A stretch of 64,000 nucleotides of DNA from Stenotrophomonas maltophilia. GTDB taxonomy: Bacteria > Pseudomonadota > Gammaproteobacteria > Xanthomonadales > Xanthomonadaceae. The notes below the pieces were generated by a model, which saw only the letters and a program-made list of their open reading frames with translations, did not search any database and had not been told where the DNA came from. Below, one piece after another: positions 15,264 through 23,842 of this stretch. The stretch is from assembly GCF_003205835.1 (NCBI RefSeq), contig NZ_CP029773.1, positions 3,318,501-3,382,500 of the forward strand, in the 5' to 3' direction. The translations under genes and the position numbers were made by a program. Position 1 is the stretch's first letter; each line of letters opens with the position of its first letter.

Positions 15264-17054
15264 ATGAGCAGCTACACCGCCCCGCTTTCCGACCTCCGTT
15301 TCGCCCTGCACGACGTGCTCAAGGTCGAACCCCTGTTCGCCCGCCTGGGCTTCACCGACGCCACCGCCGACGTGGTCGATGCCGTGCTGGAAGAAGCCGG
15401 CCGCTTCAGCGCCACCGTGCTGGCCCCGCTCAACAGCGTCGGCGACGAGATCGGCTGCGTGCTCGACCAGGCCACCGGCGAAGTGACCACCCCGCCCGGC
15501 TTCAAGCAGGCCTACGACCAGTTCGTCGATGGCGGCTGGACCGGCCTGACCGCCTCGCCGGAGCTGGGCGGCCAGGGACTGCCGCACACCCTGGGCGTGC
15601 CGCTCAACGAAATGATCAATGCCGCCAACCTGGCGTGGGGCAACTTCCCGCTGCTCTCGCACGGCGCCATCGAAGCGCTGAAGCAGCACGGCGAAGCCTG
15701 GCAGCACGAGGCCTTCCTGAAGCCGCTGATCGAGGGCCGCTGGACCGGCACCATGTGCCTGACCGAACCGCACTGCGGCACCGACCTGGGCCTGCTCAAG
15801 ACCAAGGCCGAGCCGAATGCCGATGGCAGCTATTCGATCACCGGCACCAAGATCTTCATCACCGCCGGCGAGCATGACCTGACCGGCAACATCGTGCACC
15901 TGGTGCTGGCCAAACTGCCCGACGCTCCTCCGGGTGCCAAGGGCATCTCGCTGTTCGTCACCCCGAAGTTCAAGGTCGACCGCGAAGGCAACGTCGGCGA
16001 GCGCAACGCACTGCGCTGCGGCTCGATCGAGCACAAGATGGGCATCAAGGGGTCGGTTACCTGCGTGATGAACTTCGATGGTGCGCAGGGTTACCTGGTC
16101 GGCCAGCCGCACAAGGGCCTGCAGGCCATGTTCACCATGATGAACACCGCGCGCCTGGGCGTCGGCCTGCAGGGCATCGGCCTGTCCGAGCGCGCCTACC
16201 AGAACGCACTGAAGTACAGCCGTGAGCGCCTGCAGTCGCGCGCCCTGAGCGGCGCCAAGTTCCCGGACAAGCCGGCCGACCCGATCCTGGTCCATCCGGA
16301 TGTGCGCCGCATGCTGCTGACGGTGAAGTCGCTGGTCGAAGGCAGCCGCCTGCTGGCCCTGCACGCCGCCACCCTGATCGACGTCGCCCACCACGCCGAG
16401 GATGCCGCCGAGCGCGAGCGCGCCGACACCCTGGTGAGCTTCCTGACCCCGATCTCCAAGGCCTGCCAGACCGAATGGGGCATCGAGAACACCTACAACG
16501 CCCTGCAGTGTTTCGGTGGCCACGGCTACATCCGCGAACACGGCATGGAGCAGCTGGCCCGCGATGCCCGCATCACCACGCTGTATGAAGGCACCACCGG
16601 CATCCAGGCGCTGGACCTGATCGGCCGCAAGACCGCGTCCAGCCAGGGCGCCGGCCTGAAGCTGATGCTGGCCGAGATCGAAGCCTTCGCCAAGGCCAAC
16701 GAGGGCAACGAAGCGCTGGCCGAGTTCATCGGCCCGCTGCGCGCCAAGGCCGCCGAATGGGGCAAGCTGACCCTGAACGTGCTGCAGCGCGCGGCCGCCA
16801 ACCCGGACGAACTGGGCGCAGCCAGCTACGACTACCTGTTCTATTCGGGCTACGTGGTGCTGGCTTACTGGTGGGCCCGCAGCGTGGCGGCCGCCGATGC
16901 CAGCGCGCACGGCGCCGCTTTCGCCCAGGGCAAGCGCGAGACCGCACGGTTCTACTTCACCCGCGTGCTGCCGCGCACCCTCGCCCACGCCGCCGCGATC
17001 CAGGCCGGCGCCGCCCCGCTGATGGCAATGGACGACGAGCGCTTCGGCGCCTGA
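15264..17054 (+). CDS. acyl-CoA dehydrogenase, long (DmdC/AcdH-type)
   Basis: A 596-residue FAD-dependent acyl-CoA dehydrogenase of the bacterial group with an extra C-terminal helical domain. CLTEPHCGTDLGLLKTKA and ITGTKIFITAGEHD are the FAD-binding middle-domain motifs. YEGTTGIQALDLIGRK carries the expected catalytic-region Glu. The first 35 residues match the N-terminal helix typical of this group. It should oxidise acyl-CoA (or 3-methylmercaptopropionyl-CoA in DmdC relatives) to the enoyl-CoA. The exact chain-length specificity cannot be read. No electron-transfer flavoprotein gene is adjacent. Confidence 0.88.
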   Translation: MSSYTAPLSDLRFALHDVLKVEPLFARLGFTDATADVVDAVLEEAGRFSATVLAPLNSVGDEIGCVLDQATGEVTTPPGFKQAYDQFVDGGWTGLTASPELGGQGLPHTLGVPLNEMINAANLAWGNFPLLSHGAIEALKQHGEAWQHEAFLKPLIEGRWTGTMCLTEPHCGTDLGLLKTKAEPNADGSYSITGTKIFITAGEHDLTGNIVHLVLAKLPDAPPGAKGISLFVTPKFKVDREGNVGERNALRCGSIEHKMGIKGSVTCVMNFDGAQGYLVGQPHKGLQAMFTMMNTARLGVGLQGIGLSERAYQNALKYSRERLQSRALSGAKFPDKPADPILVHPDVRRMLLTVKSLVEGSRLLALHAATLIDVAHHAEDAAERERADTLVSFLTPISKACQTEWGIENTYNALQCFGGHGYIREHGMEQLARDARITTLYEGTTGIQALDLIGRKTASSQGAGLKLMLAEIEAFAKANEGNEALAEFIGPLRAKAAEWGKLTLNVLQRAAANPDELGAASYDYLFYSGYVVLAYWWARSVAAADASAHGAAFAQGKRETARFYFTRVLPRTLAHAAAIQAGAAPLMAMDDERFGA

Positions 17055-17078
17055 GCCGGGCTGCGCCCGGCACCCGCG

Positions 17079-17103
17079 GTAGTGCCGGCCGCTGGCCGGC
17101 CAC
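17079..17103 (+). repeat. GTAG-headed palindrome
   Basis: GTAGTGCCGGCC, GCT, GGCCGGCCAC: the S. maltophilia-type short palindrome, 25 bases after the acyl-CoA dehydrogenase stop. Confidence 0.7.
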
Positions 17104-17269
17104 CGCAACAGCAACATCAACGGCAAGAGCTGGCTTCCTGCGGGGTGGCGAGGTGGGTCCAATTGCGGGGGACGCTGCAAGTACGTCCATGTAAGCTCGG
17201 TCGCCGCATCCATGCGGCTCACGCCCCCGCAACCGGACCCACCCCGCCTTCGACAGATTTCTGCTGCTG

Positions 17270-17317
17270 GTAGGTGTCGACCTTGGTCGACACGGCAGAT
17301 CCACGCCATGCGTGGAT
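17270..17317 (+). repeat. two short palindromes (GTAG-GTGTCGACC type and ATCCACG type)
   Basis: Units at 17270-17293 (GTGTCGACC/GGTCGACAC arms) and 17299-17317 (ATCCACGC/GCGTGGAT arms), part of a palindrome cluster between two genes. Confidence 0.7.
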
Positions 17318-17319
17318 GC

Positions 17320-17358
17320 GGGGTCAGAGCCCTTTCCTGCGGAAAGGGATCCGACCCC
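17320..17358. repeat. GGGGTCAGA-type inverted repeat
   Basis: Arms GGGGTCAGAGCCCTTTCC and GGAAAGGGATCCGACCCC around TGC. The same kind of repeat recurs at 51721-51761, so it is a dispersed family. Confidence 0.7.
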
Positions 17359-17395
17359 AGCCTGACAGCCCGCCCCACAATCCCTCTGGAGAAAA

Positions 17396-17417
17396 GCCCC
17401 CTTTTGTTAAAGGGGGC
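17396..17417. repeat. short hairpin
   Basis: GCCCCCTTT and AAAGGGGGC arms with a 4-base loop, in the same palindrome cluster. Confidence 0.55.
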
Positions 17418-17454
17418 GCGCCGACAGGCGCGGGGAATAGGTGGAATGCGTGGA

Positions 17455-17514
17455 CCTGAATGTTGACGATTTGTGTATCGCCAACCGGCGATACACAAAT
17501 CGTCAACATTCAGG
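17455..17514. repeat. perfect 28-bp inverted repeat with 4-base loop
   Basis: Arms 17455-17482 and 17487-17514 are exact reverse complements around AACC. There is no T-run, so it is not a simple terminator. It ends 17 bases before the HNH gene start and would put a very stable hairpin in that gene's leader if the gene is transcribed from upstream. Confidence 0.9.
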
Positions 17515-17531
17515 TATAAGCTGTTCTCCCG

Positions 17532-18197
17532 ATGGAGACAGACACTACACGCTTGGGTCTGATCGAAGCCGGAGCTCCGTTTTCTGCTCCGGGCGCCGAA
17601 GCATCGCCCAACGCCACGACGCTGCATCGCCCCGGTTCGGTCCGGCTGCTCTCGCTGGATGCCCACGGACGCGTACTGGACTGGATCACCTGGCAGGATG
17701 CGGCCTGCCTCTACGCTCGTGAAGCCGTGGCCTGGACGCTGGGCGATCCGTGCCTGCACATCCACGGCGGTACCAACCGCTTCAGCGGCCTGCAGAGCGG
17801 CATGGACCTGCACCCGATCATCGCCGCCCGCGGCCACGCCCGCTCCCGCGCGATCGACCCTACGCCGAACCTGACCAACCCGGCCCTGTTCGCCCGCGAC
17901 GCGCACCTGTGCATGTACTGCGGCCAGCAGTTCAACCGCCCCACGCTCACCCGCGACCACGTCATGCCACTGTCCAAGGGGGGCCTGGACTGCTGGGAAA
18001 ACGTGGTCACCGCCTGCTTCCACTGCAACTCGCGCAAGAGCGACCGCACCCCGCAGCAGGCCGGAATGCCGTTACTGGCGGTGCCTTACCGGCCCAGCTG
18101 GATCGAGCACCTGATCCTGTCCAACCGCAACATCCTGGCCGACCAGATGGCCTTCCTGAAGGCGCAATTGCCCAAGCGGTCAAAACTGAGCACCTGA
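17532..18197 (+). CDS. HNH endonuclease-domain protein
   Basis: A 221-residue protein with a C-terminal HNH nuclease fold: CMYCGQQF (Cys127, Cys130), then TRDHVMPLSKGG (Asp142, His143), ENVVTACFHCNSRKS (Asn157, Cys162, Cys165). The two CxxC pairs bind structural zinc, and the Asp-His with Asn is the metal-dependent active site. The N-terminal 115 residues (LLSLDAHGRVLDWITWQDAACLYARE) match the common bacterial HNH family seen in many Proteobacteria, whose biological role is unknown. A 28-bp perfect inverted repeat lies directly before the gene. Confidence 0.82.
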   Translation: METDTTRLGLIEAGAPFSAPGAEASPNATTLHRPGSVRLLSLDAHGRVLDWITWQDAACLYAREAVAWTLGDPCLHIHGGTNRFSGLQSGMDLHPIIAARGHARSRAIDPTPNLTNPALFARDAHLCMYCGQQFNRPTLTRDHVMPLSKGGLDCWENVVTACFHCNSRKSDRTPQQAGMPLLAVPYRPSWIEHLILSNRNILADQMAFLKAQLPKRSKLST

Positions 18198-18299
18198 ATC
18201 GCTGAAAATGCAACCCTCACCGTCCTGTCACGGGCGGCGGCGTTTGCTTGCCCCACCCCCGTTTGAGGGCGAAAATGGGCGTTCAGAACAAGTGCGAAC

Positions 18300-20210
18300 A
18301 TGATGATCGACTCTGCCCGCTATCCCCGCCTCGCGCGCATCCAGACACCGGATGACCTGCGCACGTTCGACGAATCCGAATTGAGGGCGGTCGCCGACGA
18401 ACTGCGCGCCTACCTCATCGAGTCGGTGGGCAAGAGCGGCGGCCACTTCGCCGCCGGCCTGGGCGTGATCGAACTCACCGTGGCCCTGCACTACCTGTAC
18501 CAGACTCCGCAGGACCAGCTGGTCTGGGACGTCGGTCACCAGACCTACCCGCACAAGATCCTGACCGGTCGCCGCGACGAGATCCACACCGTCAAGCAGA
18601 AGGACGGCGTCGCGCCGTTCCCGAAGCGCGAAGAGAGCGAGTACGACACCTTCGGCGTCGGCCACTCCTCGACCTCGATCTCGGCCGCACTCGGCATGGC
18701 CATCGCCCGCCAGTCCGAAGGCGACAACCGCCAGGTCGTTGCAGTGATCGGTGATGGTGCAATGACCGCCGGCATGGCCTTCGAAGCGCTGATGCACGCC
18801 GGCGGCATGGAGCCCGAGCCGAACCTGCTGGTGATCCTCAACGACAACAACATGTCGATCTCCGAGGCGGTGGGTGGCCTGACCAAGATGCTCGGCCGCG
18901 CCACCGGCAGCCGCACGCTCAATGCGCTGCGCGAAGGCGGCAAGAAGATCCTCGGCGACAAGAAGAACAACCCGGCGCGCTTCGTGAAGCGCTGGGAAGA
19001 ACACTGGAAGGGCATGTTCGTGCCGTCCACGATGTTCGAGGAAATGGGCTTCCACTACACCGGTCCGATCGACGGTCACGACATGTCCGCCCTGCTGTCC
19101 ACGCTGAAGACGCTGCGCGCCTCCAAGGGCCCGAAGCTGCTGCACGTGATGACCACCAAGGGCAAGGGCTACGAGCCGGCCGAAGGCGACCAGATCGGTT
19201 ACCACGCCGTCGGCCCGTTCGATCCGGACAAGGGCCTGGTGGCCAAGGCCGGTGCCAAGAAGCCGACCTACACCGATGTGTTCAGCGACTGGCTGTGTGA
19301 CGCCGCCGCCGCCGAGCCGCGCCTGTACGGCATCACCCCGGCGATGCGCGAGGGCTCCGGCCTGGTGCGCTTCAGCAAGGAATACCCGCAGCGCTATTTC
19401 GACGTGGCAATTGCCGAACAGCACGCGGTCACTCTCGCCGCCGGCATGGCCACCCAGGGTGGCAAGCCGGTGGTGGCGATCTACTCGACCTTCCTGCAGC
19501 GTGCGTACGACCAGTTGGTGCATGACGTGGCCATCCAGGACCTGGACGTGCTGTTCGCGATCGACCGCGCCGGCGTGGTCGGCCCGGACGGCGCCACCCA
19601 TGCCGGCAACCTCGACCTGAGTTTCCTGCGCTGCGTGCCGAACATGGTGGTGATGGCACCGTCCAACGAAGCCGAGTGCCGGCAGATGCTCAGCACTGGC
19701 CTGCAGCATCCGGGCCCGGCTGCCGTGCGCTATCCGCGCGGCACCGGCACCGGCGTGGCCGCCGGCACCGACCTGTCGACCCTGCCGATCGGCAAGGGTG
19801 AGCTGCGCCTGCAGGGCAGCCGCGTGGCACTGCTGGCCTTTGGCAGCACCGTGGCGGCCGCCGAACAGGTCGGGCGCGAGCTGGGCCTGAGCGTGGTCAA
19901 CATGCGCTTCATCAAGCCGCTGGACCGCGAGCTGGTGCTGGCCGTGGCCGCCCAGCACGAGGGCCTGGTGACGATCGAAGACAACGTGGTGGCCGGTGGC
20001 GCCGGTTCCGGCGTCGGCGAGCTGCTCAACGCCGAAGGCGTACTGCGCCCGATCCTGCATCTGGGCCTGCCAGACAGCTATCAGCACCACGCCAGCCGCG
20101 AGGACCTGCTGGCCGAGGCCGGCATCGATGCGGCGGGCATTCGTGCGGCAGTGCTCAAGCGCTGGCCGCAGCTGGCCGCAGGCACCCCGCCGCTCAGCGC
20201 GGCGGGCTGA
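18300..20210 (+). CDS. dxs: 1-deoxy-D-xylulose-5-phosphate synthase
   Basis: A 636-residue enzyme, normal length for Dxs. It condenses pyruvate and glyceraldehyde 3-phosphate to 1-deoxy-D-xylulose 5-phosphate, the first step of the MEP isoprenoid pathway and a precursor of thiamin and pyridoxal. [19 protein letters not shown], the thiamin-diphosphate motif [13 protein letters not shown]...NDNNMSIS, the pyrimidine-domain segment [13 protein letters not shown], and the C-terminal transketolase domain are all present. Two ATGs in tandem start the gene (18300, 18303); I took the first. The gene stands alone, followed by palindromes. Confidence 0.97.
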   Translation: MMIDSARYPRLARIQTPDDLRTFDESELRAVADELRAYLIESVGKSGGHFAAGLGVIELTVALHYLYQTPQDQLVWDVGHQTYPHKILTGRRDEIHTVKQKDGVAPFPKREESEYDTFGVGHSSTSISAALGMAIARQSEGDNRQVVAVIGDGAMTAGMAFEALMHAGGMEPEPNLLVILNDNNMSISEAVGGLTKMLGRATGSRTLNALREGGKKILGDKKNNPARFVKRWEEHWKGMFVPSTMFEEMGFHYTGPIDGHDMSALLSTLKTLRASKGPKLLHVMTTKGKGYEPAEGDQIGYHAVGPFDPDKGLVAKAGAKKPTYTDVFSDWLCDAAAAEPRLYGITPAMREGSGLVRFSKEYPQRYFDVAIAEQHAVTLAAGMATQGGKPVVAIYSTFLQRAYDQLVHDVAIQDLDVLFAIDRAGVVGPDGATHAGNLDLSFLRCVPNMVVMAPSNEAECRQMLSTGLQHPGPAAVRYPRGTGTGVAAGTDLSTLPIGKGELRLQGSRVALLAFGSTVAAAEQVGRELGLSVVNMRFIKPLDRELVLAVAAQHEGLVTIEDNVVAGGAGSGVGELLNAEGVLRPILHLGLPDSYQHHASREDLLAEAGIDAAGIRAAVLKRWPQLAAGTPPLSAAG

Positions 20211-20230
20211 AGCCAATCACACGTCCATGG

Positions 20231-20288
20231 ATCCACGCATGCCGTGGATCTACTGTGGAGCAGAGGCCAATCCACGCCATGCGTGGAT
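20231..20288. repeat. two ATCCACG-type palindromes
   Basis: Units at 20231-20249 and 20270-20288 with ATCCACG/CGTGGAT arms, the same family as 17299-17317, just after dxs. Confidence 0.7.
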
Positions 20289-20323
20289 GGCAGCCCCCGG
20301 GAAATGATCCGGGGGGCCCGCCC

Positions 20324-20527
20324 TCAGCCGTAACTGACCGCTTCCACGAACGCACCGCTGGCCTCCACCCGCACCGCAGCGCGCTGCCCGGTGTCGACGA
20401 AGTGGAGGCGTGCAAGGGTTTCAGCGAAATCGTAGGCCCGGGCACCATCGCGGAACTCGATCGGTTCCGGCCGGTCCGGGTGCAGCACGCGCCATTGGCG
20501 TTGCTCGCATTGCAGGCGGATCAACAT
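20324..20527 (-). CDS. small conserved protein, paralogue of the one at 21406
   Basis: A 67-residue protein starting at ATG 20527 with AAGGAG 8 bases upstream. Pattern: LQCEQRQWRVLHP, GARAYDFAETLARLHFVDTGQRAAVRVEASG. The protein encoded at 21406-21612 has the same layout, so they are paralogues. The pattern resembles the DUF2188-type fold (short beta-strands, one helix), but I am not sure of the family. Function unknown. Confidence 0.6.
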   Translation of the reverse strand: MLIRLQCEQRQWRVLHPDRPEPIEFRDGARAYDFAETLARLHFVDTGQRAAVRVEASGAFVEAVSYG

Positions 20528-20710
20528 GCAGCTCACTCCTTGAGGCAGCGTATCGACGGTGGGCGGGACACATACGCCGTCTGCGGCAGGCATCCTGCGG
20601 CAGGCATCGGCGCGACGAGTCAGGCGCACACAGAGGTGCGCCTGATCGCAGAAGATACGACGTTCAAAATGTGAGCTCTATCAGATTATTCTGATTTTCG
20701 AGGGACGCGC

Positions 20711-21274
20711 TCAATTCACCTGGAACTGGGCCCGGCAGCCATCGCTGACCCAGATACCACGGCGGTCCCAGCCCCAGGTCTGGCCCTCGATGCAGGCGCT
20801 GCGTGAATCCTGGCGCACCAGGCGTACGCCACGACGGATGCGGGCATCGCAGTACTCCTGGCGGTGGCCGTTGGAATGGCAGGTGATCATCTCACCTCCG
20901 CCCCAGCCATTGCCACCGTTGCCCCAGCCGTTGCCATGGCCACCACCCCAGCCACCGCCACGGCGGTACTCGCCAACGAACTCGGCACGGCAGCCCTGGG
21001 TGACCCACACACCGTAGCGCGATTGCCCCCAGGTCTCGCCTTCCACGCAGGGCGAGCCGGACAGTTGGCGGATCATCCGCGCCCGGCCTTCCAGGCGGCA
21101 CTCGTTGCTGCGGTTCTTGATCGATTCGCAGCGCACGATGCCGCTGCCTTCGCGGCTGCCGTAGCGGTCATCGTCATAACCGTAGCCATAGCTCTGCGCC
21201 TGGGCGCCGCCCGCAGCGGCCAGCATTGGCAGCAGGGTGCAGGCCAGGGTGCGCCAGGTGAGTGCCTTGCCCAT
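20711..21274 (-). CDS. secreted DUF3011 protein
   Basis: A 187-residue protein. A signal peptide (TLLPMLAAAGGAQA) covers about the first 26 residues. The mature part has two copies of the DUF3011 unit: C-E/H-S-x-C...VRLVRQ-S-x-C-x-E-x-TWGxxRxGxWVxxGCRAxF. Between them is a Gly/Trp/Asn-rich linker (GGGWGGGHGNGWGNGGNGWGGG). Paired cysteines suggest disulphides, so it is probably periplasmic or extracellular. The function of DUF3011 is not known. A second DUF3011 gene lies at 27328. The start was moved from an upstream frame start to ATG 21274 for its GGAG site and signal peptide. Confidence 0.8.
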   Translation of the reverse strand: MGKALTWRTLACTLLPMLAAAGGAQAQSYGYGYDDDRYGSREGSGIVRCESIKNRSNECRLEGRARMIRQLSGSPCVEGETWGQSRYGVWVTQGCRAEFVGEYRRGGGWGGGHGNGWGNGGNGWGGGEMITCHSNGHRQEYCDARIRRGVRLVRQDSRSACIEGQTWGWDRRGIWVSDGCRAQFQVN

Positions 21275-21405
21275 CGAAATCTCCGGATGAATACGATGGC
21301 GCAAGCATCCGGGATTCATGAGGCGGCGCACAGGGGGGTACGCGGCGGCGGTTTTTCCCCATTCAAACAACCCAACCGTGGCTGACTGCGCCACGGCCGG
21401 TGGCG

Positions 21406-21612
21406 TCAATCTCCGACGTGGAGCGCATCCACCGTGCTGCCGAGTGCCTCGACCCGGACCGTGCTGCGCTGGCCGGTGCGACGATGGTGCTCGAGGGCCA
21501 GCGCAGCGGCCGCGTCGAAGGCATCGGCACCGCGGGCGTAACGGGTGGCGTCACCCGCCTTCGGATGCAACACGGACCAGTGCCGGGCAGTGCATTGGAC
21601 AGTAAAGACCAT
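21406..21612 (-). CDS. small conserved protein, paralogue of the one at 20324
   Basis: A 68-residue protein starting at ATG 21612 after CAGGAG. The sequence (FTVQCTARHWSVLHPKAGD, GADAFDAAAALALEHHRRTGQRSTVRVEALGSTVDAL) follows the same pattern as the 20324 protein. The two copies flank the DUF3011 gene, all on the minus strand. Both have CTATCAGATT upstream (20678-20687 and 21703-21712), which may be a shared site or chance. Function unknown. Confidence 0.6.
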   Translation of the reverse strand: MVFTVQCTARHWSVLHPKAGDATRYARGADAFDAAAALALEHHRRTGQRSTVRVEALGSTVDALHVGD

Positions 21613-21852
21613 GAGAAGCTCCTGCGGAAGGAAAGAGGCGGTGACAGGCGGCAGGGCCACGTGCCAGTACACCCTCAGGCTATCGATCGCGTCGGAGATG
21701 GCCTATCAGATTTGTACGAAAATGCCTCAGGATTCGGTCGGGCGCTTCCCAACCCTCACATCCCTGAGGCTGTTTAGTGAAGGCGTTCCGTGACCCTTGT
21801 CACGGAGTTGACGGAGCTTCACACTACCGTCACCAACAGGGGCCCCTTCCAC

Positions 21853-21957
21853 ATGCGCACCTTCTTCTCGCAGCAGCGCTGGACGCTGCTGAAGTTCTAT
21901 TTCGTGGCCAGCTATCTGGTGCTGATTGAAGAGCTGATCCGCGCCGCCATGCACTGA
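21853..21957 (+). CDS. 34-residue single-helix protein
   Basis: A short frame encoding MRTFFSQQRWTLLKFYFVASYL... ending in ELIRAAMH. A hydrophobic helix covers most of it with basic residues at the N-terminus, consistent with a small inner-membrane protein. No strong Shine-Dalgarno sequence is visible. It lies in an otherwise gene-free gap. Low certainty that it is expressed. Confidence 0.35.
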   Translation: MRTFFSQQRWTLLKFYFVASYLVLIEELIRAAMH

Positions 21958-22016
21958 GCGCTTGCTGCAGGGCTATTTGCGACAGACACTGTCGCTTTAG
22001 GCACGGAGCCCGCCCG

Positions 22017-22301
22017 ATGAAAGCGCTTCTTCTGATTCCAGCCCTGCTGGTGCTGTCCGCCTGTGCCAACCAGCATCAGGCCGCTGCACGTGCCGATACG
22101 GCGGCCACTTCGCCTTCCATGACGAAGGTCGGCGGCGATCGCGATGCCCACGGTTGCATCGGTTCGGCCGGCTACCAATGGTGCGAGCACAGCCAGCGCT
22201 GCGAACGCCCTTGGGAACTGGCGCAGGCGCAGGGTCTGGCGAACACCGCCGAAGCCATCGATGCCTACTGCGCGAAGCCGGCCAGCCCGGCGCGCAAGTG
22301 A
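22017..22301 (+). CDS. small lipoprotein with conserved Cys motif
   Basis: A 94-residue lipoprotein: signal peptide MKALLLIPALLVLSAC, lipidated Cys near residue 16. The mature domain GCIGSAGYQWCEHSQRCERPWELA recurs in many bacterial lipoproteins and peptidase-inhibitor-like proteins. Function unknown; probably anchored in the outer membrane facing the periplasm. The next gene (DUF1653) starts 13 bases downstream. Confidence 0.7.
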   Translation: MKALLLIPALLVLSACANQHQAAARADTAATSPSMTKVGGDRDAHGCIGSAGYQWCEHSQRCERPWELAQAQGLANTAEAIDAYCAKPASPARK

Positions 22302-22313
22302 GCCGCGCGCACC

Positions 22314-22547
22314 ATGGCTGAGCTGAGCCCGCTGCCCACCCTCGCCCCTGGCCGCTACCGCCATTTCAAGGGCGGCGAGTACGAAGTGATCGACATCGTG
22401 CGCAGCAGCGAGACGCTGGAGCCACTGGTGCTGTATCGCGCGCTCTATGGCGAAGGCGGCCTGTGGGTACGCCCGTACCCGATGTTCGTCGAACAGGTAC
22501 CGGGCGAACACGGACCGCAGCCGCGTTTCGCCCGCATCGACGCATGA
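22314..22547 (+). CDS. DUF1653 family protein
   Basis: A 77-residue protein with the family pattern GRYRHFKGGEYEVIDIVRSSETLEPLVLYRALYGEGGLWVRPYPMFVE, an SH3-like small fold. Function unknown. It lies right after the lipoprotein gene and upstream of the TetR gene on the same strand. Confidence 0.8.
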   Translation: MAELSPLPTLAPGRYRHFKGGEYEVIDIVRSSETLEPLVLYRALYGEGGLWVRPYPMFVEQVPGEHGPQPRFARIDA

Positions 22548-22633
22548 CGGTTCCGCTGCCGGCCCTGGCCGGCAGCGCGGTAACGCCACGGGCCTGCGTT
22601 ACAATCGTACCGTCCAGTCGGTTTCTTCCCGCC

Positions 22634-23206
22634 ATGTCCGCATCCCCCTCCCGCTCGCGCCGCAAGGCGCCCGACAGCGTGCGCCAGTCACTGCTGCAGG
22701 CCACCATTGAAGTGATCGGCCGAGATGGCCTGGCCGCGTTGACCGTGCAGGACGTCGCACAGGCCGCCGGTGTCAGCAAGGGTGCGCTGTTCCATCATTT
22801 CAGCAGCAAGCAGGCACTGGTGGATGAAGCCATCGGAGCGCTCATCGGCGAATTCGAAGCGCGGGTGCGTGCCCTGCTGCAGGAAAACTCCGAAGGGCAT
22901 GGCCGTTTCAGCCGCGCCTATGTGCAGGCCAATTTCGAGCATCTGCTGCAGCAGGAACAGGACAACGACATCGGCCTGACCCTGGGCAACCTGATGGAAC
23001 CAGCCCTGCTCGCGCATTGGCGTACCTGGAAGCGTGCGATGCTGGCCGAGTTCGCCGGCGAAGCCAACGATCCGCGACTGTATGCGGCGCGCTGCGCTGC
23101 CGATGGCTACTGGGCCACGGCCTATGGGCGTCCGCTGGACGAGGAACAACGCGCCAACGCATTGGCGATGGCCGAACAGGCCCTGAAACTATGCGACCCG
23201 CAGTGA
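22634..23206 (+). CDS. TetR-family regulator of the adjacent SMR pump
   Basis: A 190-residue TetR-type repressor. The N-terminal HTH is LTVQDVAQAAGVSKGALFHHFSSKQALVDE (about residues 37-65). The C-terminal ligand/dimer domain is helical. The SMR transporter gene starts 13 bases after the stop, so the regulator and pump are almost certainly co-transcribed and the repressor likely controls this operon. The inducer is unknown, probably a cationic drug or biocide. Confidence 0.8.
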   Translation: MSASPSRSRRKAPDSVRQSLLQATIEVIGRDGLAALTVQDVAQAAGVSKGALFHHFSSKQALVDEAIGALIGEFEARVRALLQENSEGHGRFSRAYVQANFEHLLQQEQDNDIGLTLGNLMEPALLAHWRTWKRAMLAEFAGEANDPRLYAARCAADGYWATAYGRPLDEEQRANALAMAEQALKLCDPQ

Positions 23207-23219
23207 GCAGGAGCGCTCA

Positions 23220-23552
23220 ATGAATCCCTATCTCTACCTTGCCGCTGCCATCGTGCTGGAAGTAATTGCCACGTCGCTGCTGAAGGCATCCGACGGCATG
23301 AGCCGGCTGGCGCCGACACTGGGCGCGCTGGTCGGCTATGGACTGTGCTTCTACCTGCTGTCGGTGACCATGAAATCGATACCGACCGGCATTGCCTACG
23401 CCATCTGGTCCGGCGTCGGCATCGTGCTGATCTCGTTGATCGGGCTGGTGGTGTTCAAGCAGCGCCTGGATGCACCGGCGTTGATCGGCATCGGCCTGAT
23501 CTGTGCTGGCGTACTGGTGATCAATCTGTTCTCGCACAGCAGCGCACACTGA
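23220..23552 (+). CDS. SMR-family multidrug efflux protein (EmrE-like)
   Basis: A 110-residue, four-helix small multidrug resistance transporter. Glu14 in LEVIATSLLKASDG is the essential proton/drug-binding residue. W/Y and G residues of helices 3-4 (GIAYAIWSGVGIVLISLIG) match the family. It exports cationic compounds in exchange for protons as a dual-topology dimer. It is co-transcribed with the TetR gene. It could be the guanidinium-type Gdx instead of EmrE; sequence alone does not separate them here. Confidence 0.85.
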   Translation: MNPYLYLAAAIVLEVIATSLLKASDGMSRLAPTLGALVGYGLCFYLLSVTMKSIPTGIAYAIWSGVGIVLISLIGLVVFKQRLDAPALIGIGLICAGVLVINLFSHSSAH

Positions 23553-23574
23553 GTACGCTGCTGCGCGATCAACG

Positions 23575-23748
23575 TTAGCTGACCTTCTTCGCTACGGTCA
23601 TGCCGAGCAGGAACAGCACCACGGCGATGATGATGCCGGCCCAGAACAGGAACTTGGCGATGCCGACCGCGGCGCCGGCAATGCCGCCGAAGCCGAGCAC
23701 GCCCGCAATGACGCCGATGATGGCGAAGATGATGGCCCACTTGATCAT
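23575..23748 (-). CDS. DUF1328 small membrane protein
   Basis: A 57-residue protein with two membrane helices: [29 protein letters not shown] then [19 protein letters not shown]. This is the DUF1328 (YtjA) family pattern. Role unknown; family members are often stress- or osmotically regulated. It stands alone between the SMR pump and the LysE exporter. Confidence 0.85.
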   Translation of the reverse strand: MIKWAIIFAIIGVIAGVLGFGGIAGAAVGIAKFLFWAGIIIAVVLFLLGMTVAKKVS

Positions 23749-23842
23749 GTCAAACCTTTCCCCGTGGGGACTGCGTACTGGATGATCAGGCTAGGCCGTA
23801 GCCGATGCGGCAGTCGTGAACAGGCCGCGTACGCGGCGTGAA

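Noticed and set aside
15246..18023. Very long minus-strand open frame opposite the acyl-CoA dehydrogenase
   Set aside because: It is the complement of a strongly codon-biased, high-GC gene; its product is low-complexity Gly/Ala/Arg/His-rich with no domain.
18228..20216. Long minus-strand open frame opposite dxs
   Set aside because: Antisense shadow of dxs with no recognisable domain.
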